NCBI GenBank assembly: GCA_039090855.1
Contig: CM077006.1
Coordinates: 51,655,336 to 51,719,335 of the forward strand
From: Macrothele yani
Lineage: Eukaryota; Arthropoda; Arachnida; Araneae; Macrothelidae
DNA: 64,000 bases
Direction of reading: 5' to 3'
Position 1 is the stretch's first letter. Each line of letters opens with the position of its first letter. Under the pieces are notes generated by a model, which did not search any database, was not told the DNA's origin, and saw only the letters and a list, made by a program, of their open reading frames with translations. Both the position numbers and the translations under genes were made by a program. Shown piece by piece: positions 1-10,009 of this stretch.

Positions 1-1319
1 CATAACAACGGATACAAAGATGAAACGATTGAGCTTGCAGGCCCGTGCAACTTGCGGAGCACCCAGATATCAATAGTTCGTGTGACCCCCATGGCTGGCA
101 ATAACGGCCACAACACGCAGCGGCATCGAACGAAAGAGGCTTTGGATGTCGGCTTTGGGTATGTCGGTCCAGGCTGCTTCCACACGTTGCCACATTTCAT
201 CAGGCGTAGCGCGGGTGCTGCTTGCCGATCAGCGACCAGACGTGTTTGATGGGCGACAAATCGGGAGAACAGGCTGGTCACGGCAGCAGTGACACCTGCT
301 GGGCCGCGAAGAATTGTTGCACGATTCGTGCCACGTGCATGCGCTCATTGTCCTGTTAAAACCTGGCCGCTGGCAGGTCCTGCAGGTAAGGGAGTACTAC
401 AGGCTTCAAAAGGACGGAGATGTAGCGGTGGATGTTGAGTGTACCGGCGATGAGTACCAGAGGGGTGCGGGTGTCATATCCAATTGCGCCCCAAACCATA
501 ACGCCAGGCGACGGACCGGTATGGCGATGCATAATGCCGGCGTCATACAGTCTCTCGCCGCGGTGCCACCACACGCGGATCCGACCATCGTGGTGTTGCA
601 GGCAGAAGCGGGATTCGTCGGAGAAGACAATGTCGTGCCATTCCGTAGTCCAGGTGCGGCGTTCAACGGCCCACTGCCGCCGCACTCGCCGGTGGTGTAA
701 CGTCAATGGTAATCGGAGCAATGGGCGCCTTGCGACAAGTCCCGGCTCCTGCAGACGGCGTCAAACGGTACGTGCTGACACAGGTTGTTGCGCAACCTAA
801 TTGCTGCGCTAACGTTCGTGATCTAGCGGTGCTAGCCGTCAATGCCCGCCGCACTACATGCCGGTCCTCTCGTTCGGTGGTGCGCCTCGGCTGCGCAACC
901 GCTCACGTCGGTCCGTCCGTCCCACCTACACCCACCGAATCCATACTCGCCTCACTGTGGCTGGATGCCATCCCACACGGGCGCCGATGTCTCGGTAAGA
1001 TAAACCGCTGTCGTGATAAGCCACTATTCGTTCTCTGTCGAACTCCGAAACGTGCTGGAATGACTGTCTTATTATACGACGAGGCATCAGGAAGCATCCC
1101 ACGCACAGGTCCGGCAGCACAACACACTTCCACTACTTACACCCCGTCTTTTGTGCACCCTTCTTATAGTGCTTCTTGGTGGCGTGCAGGGCGCACATGA
1201 TTTGCATATGCCCTGCAATGCTAATCGTTTGCATGTCCTTTCGCGGGCGACGCATGCTGCGAATTTCAGGCCAATCGGATGCTTCCTTCTTGATGTTGCA
1301 TTTTGGGTGGCCAGCAGTG
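1..1319 (-). mobile_element. Tc1-like DNA transposon, copy A (cut by window edge)
   Basis: Minus-strand Tc1/mariner-superfamily element. Its right end at 1292-1319 carries the terminal inverted repeat CACTGCTGGCCACCCAAAAT (read on the minus strand), shared with the complete copy at 6860-8268. The left terminus lies just outside the window, because base 1 matches a point about 70 bp inside the other copy. The sequence next to the right end is CA rather than the expected TA, so the target duplication has mutated. The two copies are similar throughout and share orientation. Confidence 0.9.
70..1087 (-). pseudogene. Tc1-like transposase remnant (copy A)
   Basis: The encoded enzyme would cut and join the element's own ends at TA sites in the nucleus. 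From the N terminus: a paired-like helix-turn-helix starting MPRRIIRQSFQHVSEFDRE with GLSYRDIGARVGWHPATVRR, then a second DNA-binding segment with LAQQLGCATTCVSTYRL, then catalytic-domain pieces TEWHDIVFSDESRFCLQHHD and PSPGVMVWGAIGYDTRTPLV, and a C-terminal GGHTNY-like end near 70. The start was placed at the ATG at 1087 because the other copy has an equivalent ATG at 8035. The frame is broken several times, so no full-length protein can be made. Large plus-strand ORFs here are antisense shadows. Confidence 0.85.
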
Positions 1320-1489
1320 CATATATCACTATAACATCATTTCGTGCTATGCGTAACGTATAAAAACACAGACCTAAGTCATTGCACTATCCACTTTCAT
1401 GTAAAAATATCCTCAAGTGCTATACTGAACTATATTTATTTACATTCGTTTAAAAGCTATATACAACAGATTAAAAACACAAGATCTTT

Positions 1490-1525
1490 TGCATTAGCAG
1501 CTACCGCATCATCGGGTGACACATA
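1490..1525 (-). other. Degenerate hammerhead-like motif, left PLE arm
   Basis: Inverted counterpart of the better-preserved motif at 6520-6548. Read on the minus strand it keeps CCGATGATGCGGTAG and a matching downstream stem half, but the GAAA core segment is altered to CAAAA. Its place in the repeated PLE end agrees with known hammerhead ribozymes in PLE terminal repeats. It is unlikely to be active. Confidence 0.35.
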
Positions 1526-1666
1526 GCATATGGAACTAGAGTTCTTAAATAGTTTTAATATGATGGTATTGAAGAAACTGTAAAGCGCCGCCTGACGGTA
1601 CAGTAATGACATACATCACTGAAATACATTCGTAACGCCCTCTGCAAAATAAACCCAGAATAGTAA

Positions 1667-1970
1667 TTATAAAGGTAATGGTAGTCCATTTAACAAGTTC
1701 TTCCAGTCCCGAGGAATAAGGTACGGCATATCATCATTGCAACATTTATCACCGAACTGGTGAATAAACATGCTTTCCATATACAATAAAGAAACTTTGT
1801 CCTTTGGGCCGTAAGTCAACAGATGCGAAGCATTCCAGTCAGGAATGTAGGTACCAGCACTGACCAGGCGTGAGAGAGAAGTATCAGTAGATTTACGCTT
1901 GACATTATACTGATGTTCAGCCAACCTGATACCAAAATTTCTAAAAGTCGAACCTATGTATTTACGGGAT
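1667..1970 (-). pseudogene. Penelope-like GIY-YIG endonuclease domain (C-terminal fragment)
   Basis: Minus-strand reading shows KYIGSTFRNFGIRLAEHQ followed by SLLYMESMFIHQFGDKCCND and IPRDWKNLLNGLPLPL. This matches the YIG motif, the conserved Arg and RLxEH segment, and the later catalytic Glu region of GIY-YIG nucleases fused to Penelope RTs, which nick DNA for target-primed reverse transcription. The N-terminal side is interrupted by the mariner at 1972. There is a frame disturbance before the YIG motif, where the expected Cys-rich linker should be. The ORF beginning near 2260 fuses this domain to mariner sequence and is not a real start. Confidence 0.75.
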
Positions 1971-2133
1971 AGATCCAAAAAAAAAAAAAAAAGGTTACAA
2001 GTAGCAGCATTGGAAAAGTAATTAGTGCGGAGGGTACATTTGTTGCCCAGAGTGGAGACAGGTGGCGCTAGTTGTCTGACAGCGGTTGTTTGGGAAGTTA
2101 GTACAAGTTCGCAGACGCGTGAGAGCGATTGAA

Positions 2134-3895
2134 ATGGCAAGACGTTTAGAAAAGTGGTCCCGCTTGGAGGTGCGAGCCGTAATTCGGTTCTTATGGGCAA
2201 AGAATGTGTCCGCATCTGCAATTCACAGTCAAATAGTGGAAGTTTATGGTGAAGAAGCAATCAGCCGAGAACATGTAGCGAAATGGTGTCGCTCTTTTCA
2301 ATCAAGCAGAGAGGATGTGGAAAACCGCAACAGGGCAGCAAGCGGCCGTCCAAGTTCGTCAACGACAGAAATCAACACGGCACAAGTTGACTAAATGATT
2401 CAAAATGATCGACGAGTAGCTGTGCGTGCAATGGTGTCAGAGCTGGGACTCAGCTATGGTACCGTTCAGCGTATTGTTTCTAATGTTTCAGGATATTCCA
2501 AGGTTTGTGCCCGCTGTGTACCACGTGCGTTATCCGAGGAGCAGAAAACCACACGAATGATGTGCAGCCTCACGTTTCTGCAGCGTTACCATGCCGACGG
2601 CCAGCAGTTCATTGATCACATCGTTACTGGGGACGAAACTTGGCTCTTCATCACTTCGTTCCCACAACCAAAAGAGCCAGTATGGAGTGGAAACACGCTG
2701 GATCACCAACGAAAAAGAAGTTTAAGGTTACACCCTCCTTCGTTAAAGTTATGGCAACCATATTCTGGGACAGGGGCGGCGGAAAGTTAAATTCGTTGAC
2801 CGGGCCCGAAATTTCGAATCGTGGTGCGCCCTCTACCTTCCCGGAACAAACAATGTCTAAGCGGTGGCTCTCCCAAAGAAGTAGCTGAGCCCCCCCCCCC
2901 CCCCCGGTGATAGAGTGGATAAATATTATATCGAAGTTTGAAACAAAAAGTCACAATACGCGATCTACATATACCTCTTAATCATGTACCGTATAATTAT
3001 AACATATAATAAGTATAAGGGAGTAGTTCTGTTTAATACATTTAGAAAAATCTAACAAGGAAAACAATTTCACTGCTTCTTCTAATCATTTAACTTTTTT
3101 GTACTGTAATATTATAGTAGTAACTGGATAACAATAAATGTACAAAACTCAACCTCCTTAATTGCTACAGCAGCTGACTACTTTTCCCAGTAAATTTAGG
3201 GGGGAAGGGGGGATCACTCTTACCTTGGGAAAATTCTGTGTGCCAGGGCGCACGGGCTCCTCCATTGGAACATTTCTGGGTGCGCTACTGTGCCTAAGGA
3301 GCTTTGTTGGGAATTAGGACCACCCAACCACTTACCTAGAAGAACTTTCTAAGGCACATCACAACAATCGCACATATGTCAAATAAAAAAAAATAACATA
3401 AATAAAAATCTTGGCTGAAATTATTGACCGGGCCCGGGCTCTGGTGGCCCAGGTGGTTCCGCCGCCACTGTTCTGGGATGCATGCGGTGTTATCCTTATC
3501 GAGTATCTGGAGCGTGGCCATACCGTTAATGCCGATCGTTATTGTTACACTTTGACAAGGTTACGTGAAGCCATCCGACGCAAACGGCCTGGCATGTCGA
3601 GTGATGGTGTCATCTTCCTGCATGACAATGCCAGGCCCCATACTGCACGCAAAACTCAAGAATTGCTGCAAAAGTTCAAGTGGAAAGTCTGGATTTGGCA
3701 CCCAGTGACTACTTCCTTTTTCCGAAATTGAAGGAACACTTATCTGGAAGAAAGTTCTCTTCCGACAGTGATGTGAAAACAGCTGCCGAGAACTGGATCA
3801 ATGGGCAGGGACGTGATTTCTACCGAGCCGGGCTAAACAAGTTGGTCATGCGTTCCGATAAATGCCTGAACAGATTTAGTGATTATGTGGAAAAG
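2134..3895 (+). pseudogene. mariner transposase, broken
   Basis: A mariner-type transposase of the D,D34D class, split by a nested element. The N-terminal helix-turn-helix begins MARRLEKWSRLEVRAVIRF and includes AISREHVAKWCRSFQ and ASGRPSSSTTEI. A premature TAA sits near 2392, just before MIQNDRRVAVRAMVSELGLS. The first catalytic region VTGDETW is followed by a frameshift near 2640 into HHFVPTTKRASMEWKHAGSP. The hAT-like insert falls within the IFWDACGV segment. Past it come GVIFLHDNARPHTA and LAPSDYFLFPKLKEHLSG, with a frameshift and a short deletion before the third catalytic Asp region. The original stop is at the end of FSDYVEK. The ATG at 2134 was chosen as the first Met before a standard mariner N terminus. 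Confidence 0.85.
2771..3470. mobile_element. Non-autonomous hAT-like element
   Basis: The 700-bp insert is bounded by an exact 8-bp direct repeat TTCTGGGA (2763-2770 and 3471-3478), the target-duplication length of hAT transposases. Its ends are inverted repeats: CAGGGGCGGCGGAA at the left and the complement of CAGTGGCGGCGGAA at the right. It interrupts the mariner transposase codons for IFWDACGV. A GACCGGGCCCG motif lies near both ends, and a run of C sits at about 2890. No transposase is encoded, so it would need a trans-acting hAT enzyme. Confidence 0.85.
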
Positions 3896-4000
3896 TGATT
3901 GGCAAGTATGCCTCATAATTCCCTTTTGAATTTTCTGTCTATTGTTAATCAATCATTTTTTATGACCCTTGTAACCTTTTTTTTTTTTTTTTTGGATCTA

Positions 4001-4604
4001 TCCTCCTACTACATCAGGAACAACCGACCTAAGTGGAACACAATAAACCCCATTTCTGGAAAGTTTGTGAAGTGAAGAGGGTCCCGATCTTTGCGAATAA
4101 AAGAAAATAACGACCTAGTCTTTAGACCGAAGGCCAAATGGCAACCTCGGCACAGACTATTCAAACCAGAGCAAACATTAGGTAGGTAATCCAACGAACC
4201 CACAAATCTGATTTCACGAGATGGGCGTGCAAGGGTAGCAAATCTCAACCTCGAGACATGAGCAATGATACGGGAGATACAACTCTGGGTGTATCCATGG
4301 CTAAGAGCAATGTCCTCAATAATACTGAATTCCCGTTGGCGTAAACGAGAAGTGGAAGAGTGTGTGAACGCGCGACGAACAAAATAATATAGTGCCGAAA
4401 GTTTATAACTGAAGGGGTGAGCTGAATTAGCAGGGATAATAAAAGAAATAGCAGAAGGCTTACGGTAAACAGAAGTAATTAAACGATGGGATACTGGGTC
4501 ACGCTGTAATAAAATATCCAGAAATGGGAGGGAGCAAGAATTATCAACCTCAACTGTAAAATTGATAGATCAAAACTGAGCTATGGATTTTTCCGAACTT
4601 ATGT
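4001..4604 (-). pseudogene. Penelope-like reverse transcriptase, C-terminal part
   Basis: Minus-strand translation of about 4575-4400 gives VEVDNSCSLPFLDILLQRDP followed by RLITSVYRKPS. This is the FLD and YRK region after the catalytic palm in Penelope RTs. Further on are GYTQSCISRIIAHVSRLRFA and a Cys-containing stretch SLDYLPNVCSGLNSLCRGC, as in the linker before the GIY-YIG domain. The catalytic YADD-type palm is absent because the copy is truncated at about 4604, where it meets the inverted 3' piece. Frame breaks are present. The ORF that ends at 4009 is only part of it. Confidence 0.7.
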
Positions 4605-4819
4605 CAGCTCTCTCACGCCTGGTCAGTGCTGGTACCTACTTTCCTGACTGGAATGCTTCGCATCTGTTGACTTACGGCCCAAAGAACAAAGTTTCTTTAT
4701 TGTATATGGAAAGCATGTTTATTCACCAGTTCGGTGATAAATGTTGCAATGATGATATGCCGTACCTTATTCCTCGGGACTGGAAGAACTTGTTAAATGG
4801 ACTACCATTACTTTTATAA
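4605..4819 (+). pseudogene. Inverted copy of the PLE GIY-YIG C-terminal segment
   Basis: Plus-strand reading gives LSRLVSAGTYFPDWNASHLL and ESMFIHQFGDKCCNDDMPYL, nearly identical to the minus-strand fragment at 1667-1880. It starts abruptly at about 4605 next to the truncated RT in the opposite orientation. It is therefore the inverted terminal part of the same element type, not a separate gene. The matching untranslated repeat continues to 4905 and resumes at 6457. Confidence 0.75.
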
Positions 4820-4907
4820 TTACTATTCTGAGTTTATTTTGCATAGGGCGTTACGAATGTATTTCAGTGATGTATGTCATTACTGTACCGTCAGGCGGCG
4901 CTTTATA

Positions 4908-6454
4908 CACTGCCGGACAATTCCTAAGGACGGATGACAATAGCAACGATAGCAACCATAAAATGGAAGGCAGGAAAATGTGGAAATTAGCATAAGTGCG
5001 GGATACAGTAAGACGTGTTATGCGTATGCAAATTTTGGATTGCCGAACCTGTTCGTGACGTCATAGCGCTGATAAGAGATATAAAGGATTTGACGCGTAT
5101 TGACCGTTGTTGTTCAAACGCAAAGTCGAAATAGAAAGAATCAAATGACGAACTTGCAATTTTCAGTATGTCTTCCCGACATCACCTAGATGATTTTACG
5201 CGTGGCTGTATTATTGGCAAGATTGAAGAAGGGCGAAAAATAACAGATGTTGCCAGGGAGTTCGACGTCAGCCACAGTGTTGTTTCAAGGCTTTGGAAAT
5301 CATTTCAAACAAATGGAGAGTGTAGCAAACGTCACGGGGGAGGTCGTGTTCGCAGTACGGCACCAGCAGAAGATCGGTACATAGTGCTATTAGCAAAAAG
5401 ACACCGGCGCAGCACAGCTAGTGAGGTAGCAAATCAGTTTATGGCTGCTACTGGCAAGCGGATCTCCCGAAAAACTGTCGCCAGACGTTTGCATGATGCA
5501 TGAAGGAGGACTATACGCCCGCCGTCCTGTTGTGTGCATCCCATTGTCCAGACGTCACCGTACCGCCCGTTTGCAATGGTGCCATCAACATCGCAATTGG
5601 ACTGATAACGACTGGTCTGCTGTCCTCTTCTCAGATGAGAGTAGATGCAGTCTATCGTCTGATTGTCGACGACAACTGATCTGGCGTGATAGTGGTACTG
5701 CATATTGTTCAGCAAACATACAGGAAAGGGACCGATATCCGACATGTAGTGTCATGGTATAGGCTGGCATCATGATCAATGGCCGTACGTCCCTTTATGT
5801 GCTTCCAACTGGGACTATGACTGGCCAACGATGCATTAATGATGTTCTGCTACCTCATGTTCGCATGTTCCGTGGTGCTGTCGTTGATAGATTCATTTTC
5901 ATGGACGACAACGCAACATGTCATCGAACAGTCGCTGTCCAGGAGTTTCTTGAGAGCGAGGATATTCAACGCCTCGTATGGCCAGCACGTTCTCCAGATC
6001 TGAATCCCATTGAAAATGTGTGGGATGCTTTGGGGAGAAGTCTTGCTGGTCGCCAATGCCCTCCAATAAACAAGGACACCCTCATCCGTGCAATGACAGA
6101 GGAATGGGATAAATTACCCCAACAGCTGCTTGATAATGTTGTGAAAGCATGACACGACGTGTGGAATCTTGCATCGCCCTCTATGGTGGCCATATCCCGT
6201 ATTGACATCTTACGCCGGAACTCCTGCAGACGGAAATTGCATTTTTTTCACGTTTACGTATTCTGCACAAAATGGCCTGTTTGTCCCTTGAACACGTTCC
6301 AAAGCCTTCTGGATTTCAGAGTACAATAAATTGTCTTTCTTGTAATGTCCTGGCATTCTGACATTATTTTATTTCACTTGGCATCCAACCACACTTACTT
6401 TTTTATACGCTATATAGCCGTTTATGATCCGTCCTTAGCAATTGTCCAGCAGTG
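4908..6454 (+). mobile_element. Tc1-like element inserted in the right PLE arm
   Basis: Terminal repeats CACTGCCGGACAATTCCTAA at the left and the complement of CACTGCTGGACAATTGCTAA at the right, flanked by TA at 4906-4907 and 6455-6456. The uninterrupted left PLE arm (about 1570-1600) shows the pre-insertion sequence, which proves insertion into the PLE. A TATA-like AGATATAAAGG at about 5076-5086 lies about 80 bp upstream of the transposase ATG. Confidence 0.92.
5168..6205 (+). pseudogene. Tc1-like DD34E transposase, lightly broken
   Basis: Start MSSRHHLDDFTRGCIIGKIE with a paired-like helix-turn-helix (DVAREFDVSHSVVSRLWKSF), then GGGRVRSTAPAEDRYIVLLA leading to the second DNA-binding helix. 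Catalytic region: VLFSDESRCSLSSDCRR, FMDDNATCHR and [20 protein letters not shown], with 34 residues between the second Asp and the Glu. Three lesions are visible: a frameshift at about 5495, a TAG in place of the Trp codon of SVMVWAGI at about 5760, and a frameshift at about 6147. After the last, the C terminus reads RRVESCIALYGGHIPY. Length fits the 340-residue family norm. A fairly young, inactive copy. Confidence 0.88.
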
Positions 6455-6519
6455 TAGTTTCTTCAATACCACCATATTAAAACTATTTAGGAACCCTAGT
6501 TCCATATGCAATGTGTCAC

Positions 6520-6548
6520 CCGATGATGCGGTAGCTGCTACTGCGAAA
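6520..6548 (+). other. Hammerhead-ribozyme-like core in PLE terminal repeat
   Basis: The sequence CCGATGA is followed by a perfectly pairing stem, GCGGTAG and CTACTGC with a CTG loop, and then GAAA. This copies the order of the hammerhead core (CUGANGA, stem II, GAAA) except that U4 is C and one extra base precedes the stem. PLE terminal repeats are known to carry hammerhead ribozymes, so the location fits. Stems I and III are not convincing, so present activity is doubtful. Confidence 0.45.
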
Positions 6549-6859
6549 GATCTTGTGTTTTTAATCTATTGCATATAGATTTTAACCTCATGTAAATAAA
6601 TATAGTTCAGTATAGCACTTGAGGATATTTTTACATGAAAGTGGATCGTGCAATGACTTAGGTCTATGTTTTTATAGTGTATATATCAACAAATCTATCA
6701 GTGGGTCTTTATTGTTTTCAATCCTTCATGTGGTACTGTCATGTTGAAATCAGTGGCGGCTTTTGAGGTAAAATGTTGGTGAGGCGAAGAATCGGCCCAC
6801 AACATATATAAGTTATGAAAGATAACTAAAGCCAAATTTTGAAAGAAAAATCAGATATA

Positions 6860-8268
6860 CACTGCTGGCCACCCAAAATGCAACACCAAGAAGGGCACGA
6901 GATAGCAAAGCCGGATTTACTGGACACGTAGCAACAGATACAAAGATGAAACGATTGAGCTTGCAGGCCCGTGCGACTTGCGAAACGCGCAGGTATCAAT
7001 ACTTCGTGTGGCCCCCATGGATGGAAATAACGGCCGCTACACACCGCGGTATCGAACGAAAGAATCTTTGGATGTGGGCTTGGGGTATGTCTGTCCAGGC
7101 TGCTTCCACACGTTGCCACATTTCATCAGGCGTAGCTGCTGGTGGTGCTTGCCGGGCCACTCGGTTGCCGATCAGCGACCAGACGTGTTCGATGGGCGAC
7201 ATATCGAGAGAACAAGCGGGCCACGGCAGCAGTGAAACCTGGTGGGCCGTGAAGAATTGCTGCACGATGCGTGCCACGTGCGGGCGCGCATTGTCCTGTT
7301 GAAACGTGGCCTCTGGCAGGTCGTGCAGTTAAGGGAGGACTACAGGCTCCAAAACGTCGGAGATGTAGCGGTGGCTGTTGAGTGTACCGGCGATGCGTAC
7401 CAGAGGGGTGCGGGTGTCATATCCAGATGCGCCCCAAACAATCACGCCAGGCGACGGACCGGTATGGAGATGCACAAAGCAGGCGTCATACAGTCTCTCG
7501 CCGCAGTGCAGCCACACACGGATCCGACCATCCTGGTGTTGCAGTCAGAAGCGGGTTTCGTCGGAGAAGACAATGTCGTGCCATTCCGTAGTCCAGGTGT
7601 GGCGTTCAACCGCCCACTGCCGCCGCACTCGCTGGTGGTGTAACGTCAATGGTAATCGGAGCAATGGGCGCCGTACGACAAGTCACCGCTCCTGCATACA
7701 ACGTCAATGGTGCGTGCAGACACAGGTTGTTGCGCAACACACTCTAATTCCTGCGCTAACGTTCGTGATGTCGCGGCGCGAGCCGTCAATGCCCGACGCA
7801 CAACATGCCGGTCCTCTCGTTCGGTGGTGTGCCGCGGCTGTGGCAATCGCTCACGTCGGCCCGTCCGTCCCTCCTGCACCCACCGAATCCATACTCACCT
7901 CACTGTGGCTGGATGTCGTCCCACACGGGCGCCGATGTCTAGGTACGATAAACTGATGTCGCGATAAGACCCTATTAGCCCTCTGTCGAACTCCGAAACG
8001 TTCTGGAATGACTGTCGTATTCTGCGACGAGACATCAGGAAGCTTCCCACGCACAGGTCCGGCAGCACAACACACTTCCACTACTTACACCCCGCCTTCT
8101 GTGCACCCTTTCATATAGTGCTTCTCGGTGGCGTGCCGGGCGCACATGATTTGAATATGCCCTGCAATGCTAACCGTTTTCATGTACTCTCGCGGGCGAC
8201 GCATGCTGCGAATTTCAGGCCAATCGGATGTTTCCTTATTGGTGTTGCATTTTGGGTGGCCAGCAGTG
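6860..8268 (-). mobile_element. Tc1-like DNA transposon, copy B (complete ends)
   Basis: Both 28-bp ends (CACTGCTGGCCACCCAAAAT and its inverse) are present with TA on each side (6858-6859 and 8269-8270), giving a 1409-bp element. It has the same family and orientation as copy A, which lies on the other side of the PLE nest. Sequence 6680-6859 between the PLE and this element has no recognised feature. Confidence 0.92.
6996..8035 (-). pseudogene. Tc1-like transposase remnant (copy B)
   Basis: The minus-strand ATG at 8035 begins an N terminus with IRQSFQNVSEFDR and DIGARVGRHPATVR. The middle helix region contains ALTARAATSRTLAQELE. Catalytic-domain pieces are HTGPSPGVIVWGASGYDTRT and WPACSLDMSPIEHVWSLIGN, ending in SIPRCVAAVISIHGGHTKY. 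The pieces lie in different frames, so at least three frameshifts separate them, and the enzyme is dead. Corresponding parts of copy A carry different lesions, so the two copies decayed independently after transposition. Confidence 0.85.
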
Positions 8269-8280
8269 TATATATATACT

Positions 8281-8314
8281 CTGACTCGTTAAAGTTCTAA
8301 CTTTAACGAGTCAG
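8281..8314. repeat. Perfect 16-bp palindrome with 2-base loop
   Basis: CTGACTCGTTAAAGTT is followed by CT and then its exact reverse complement. It begins 12 bp outside the right end of Tc1 copy B. It could be a fold-back scar or a local inverted duplication. No terminator role is implied in a eukaryote. Confidence 0.8.
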
Positions 8315-8384
8315 TGTATTATGAGACTGTGTCCGATTCAGCTGCTTTTGGGCGAGCATGCATGGAGCTTGAATTGCTTTATAT

Positions 8385-9655
8385 TGTTACGACCTTTGGG
8401 CTTCAGATGTCAGGATGCCCAATTATTTCCGGACTGCGATTCGACCGCTGGATCCGCAAATATACCTCGTTGGCCAATTAGCCTACACAGTACACCAATA
8501 AACCAATGGGGGCACAGTATGAGAATTGAAACAGGGATTTAATAGATACGGGCATAATTTACACCGGATACTTTATGTAATAGTAAAAGCCATAATTTCC
8601 GGCCAGCTTTGGCCCTCTTCGGTTTTTCAGAAAGTATGTCTTAACGAAAAGTCTGTTCGTTCACAATGGGCCGCAAAGAAAATACTGTTAAAAAGTACTT
8701 ACGTAGTCCTCGAGTTTCCAAAGTACTGATGACACCGACAAACACAAACACTCACTCACACACGCACTGATATGTTGGCACTACGGGTAGCTTTCTCTTT
8801 TTCTCTTGGAGGAGGTGGCGTTGCTTACGGACTCCATGCACGCATTCAAACGCACAAACTTCTTTCCTCCGTGGAACAAGAAAAGGTGGCGATTTGCTTC
8901 TCTCTCTCTGCAGGTGGGCTGCTTCGTTCTCGAAGCCAGGCGTTTCTCCTTTTTCTCTCTCTCTCTTTCTCTCTGTATGAGCGAGGCGATCTCGTGATTA
9001 TTTTCTCTCTCTCTCTCTTTGCATGCCACCTGAAATGGCTCCTTCCGGCAGGTATCGATGGTTCGGCTGGTGTGGAGGAAAGTTTCCAGGCAAATTTCGT
9101 GCTGGTTATTCATCAGCTTACGTTTTTAGCTGGCTTCCCTTCTTATGCTCAGAATTGCAAAAGCGGCAGCAGACGGCAATAATTTCGAGCGCGAGGAAAA
9201 TCTCCTTCTTAGCTCTCTCTGCTATCAAACGGATTCTGCCCCTCACAACAACAATCTCCCGTCTGTAAGAAGTAGTAAGCGGTGAATTCTACCACTTGAA
9301 ATCGCGACATATTTATTAGTAAACCGCTTCAAGTCCAAAAGCGTTCCCATTGTATCGCGCTTGCACAGACAAAAGCTTCAAAAGCGCTTGCCGTTTAAAC
9401 AACTTTTGAGCTATGGGAAAAAGCTTTTAAACTCTGACCTGTCCCATTTCCGTTTATGGCTCTTTGTTCTCGTGGCAAACACCTGCAACTCGCTACTTGA
9501 ATTCGAAGTCCTAGAAGATCTTTCCTTTATATACCGCCCTTCGCAAGTGTTTAAATTATAACTCTCTGTTAATTAAAACCCCCAATCAAGTTTCAATTAC
9601 CGTTAATTTGCCACGCCTCTCGCCAATTAATTGTGCGAGGGGGGGGGTCGTCACA
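8385..9655. mobile_element. Solo LTR of an LTR retrotransposon (Ty3/gypsy-like ends)
   Basis: The segment begins TGTTACGACC and ends GGTCGTCACA, an inverted terminal pair of the type common in arthropod Ty3/gypsy LTRs. The 4-bp direct repeat ATAT lies immediately outside both ends (8381-8384 and 9656-9659). No internal gag-pol sequence is present, so at 1271 bp it is most simply a solo LTR left by recombination. It holds CT-rich tracts at about 8800-9030 and a TATA-like TTTATATACC near 9528. ORFs inside it (8772-9182, 9023-9268, 9361-9561) look fortuitous. Confidence 0.72.
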
Positions 9656-9793
9656 ATATTTATATATTTCATGTTTGTGTTTGGTCAAAATTGACTTATG
9701 GGTTGTGTCAGTTCATTGCAAATTTCTGCATAGGGCTTAAGTAACTTCCCACACAGCACAGTCACATCTAACATAGTGCGTGTAAGAATTATA

Positions 9794-10009
9794 AGACCAC
9801 CCCGATCTCCAGACCTCTCACCGATCGAACATGTTTGGGACATGATGGGGCGCCAACTACGCCCATCCCGGATTATCGGCGAACTGGCCTGCAATTTAGA
9901 TATTATCTGACATGCTATACTTCAGGACAGTATACGCGAACTGTATGCGTCAATGCCATGGCGGGTAACCGCTTGTATCCGAGCCAGATGTGGCGCTATA
10001 ACCTACTGA
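9794..10009 (+). pseudogene. Tc1-like transposase C-terminal fragment
   Basis: Plus-strand frame reads RPPRSPDLSPIEHVWDMMGR and ends with ASMPWRVTACIRARCGAITY and a stop. This is the final catalytic Glu region and C terminus of a DD34E transposase. One internal TGA follows NLDII. Nothing upstream aligns, so the copy is 5'-truncated. Sequence 9660-9790 has no recognised feature. Confidence 0.8.

Larger units (their letters stand above)
1972..3998 (+). mobile_element. mariner element inserted in the Penelope-like element
   Basis: Ends are inverted: GATCC, a run of A, GGTTACAAG at the left, and the mirror image CTTGTAACC, a run of T, GGATC at the right. TA dinucleotides at 1970-1971 and 3999-4000 are the target duplication. 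Removing it rejoins the flanking PLE sequence. After subtracting the 700-bp hAT-like insert at 2771-3470 its length is about 1.33 kb, normal for mariner. The unusual poly-A/poly-T tract inside each terminal repeat is shared by both ends and so belongs to the element. Confidence 0.9.
1357..6679. mobile_element. Penelope-like element with inverted 3' ends, invaded by two DNA transposons
   Basis: The two edges are inverted copies of each other: 1357-1970 matches the reverse complement of 4605-4905 joined to 6457-6679. Between them lies minus-strand reverse-transcriptase C-terminal sequence (4604-4001) that continues, after removing the mariner at 1972-3998, into a GIY-YIG endonuclease domain (1970-1667) and a 3' untranslated part. 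A body plus an inverted partial copy of its 3' end is a known insertion form of Penelope-like elements. The element is 5'-truncated inside the RT. The Tc1 at 4908-6454 splits the right arm; the intact left arm at 1570-1600 shows the empty site. Confidence 0.8.

Noticed and set aside
314..1200. Several overlapping plus-strand ORFs of 120-164 codons
   Set aside because: They are antisense shadows of the GC-rich Tc1 transposase on the minus strand; the minus strand carries the recognisable motifs.
8772..9268. ORFs of 81-136 codons within the LTR
   Set aside because: Low-complexity CT-rich translation without domain content; it lies wholly within the solo LTR.
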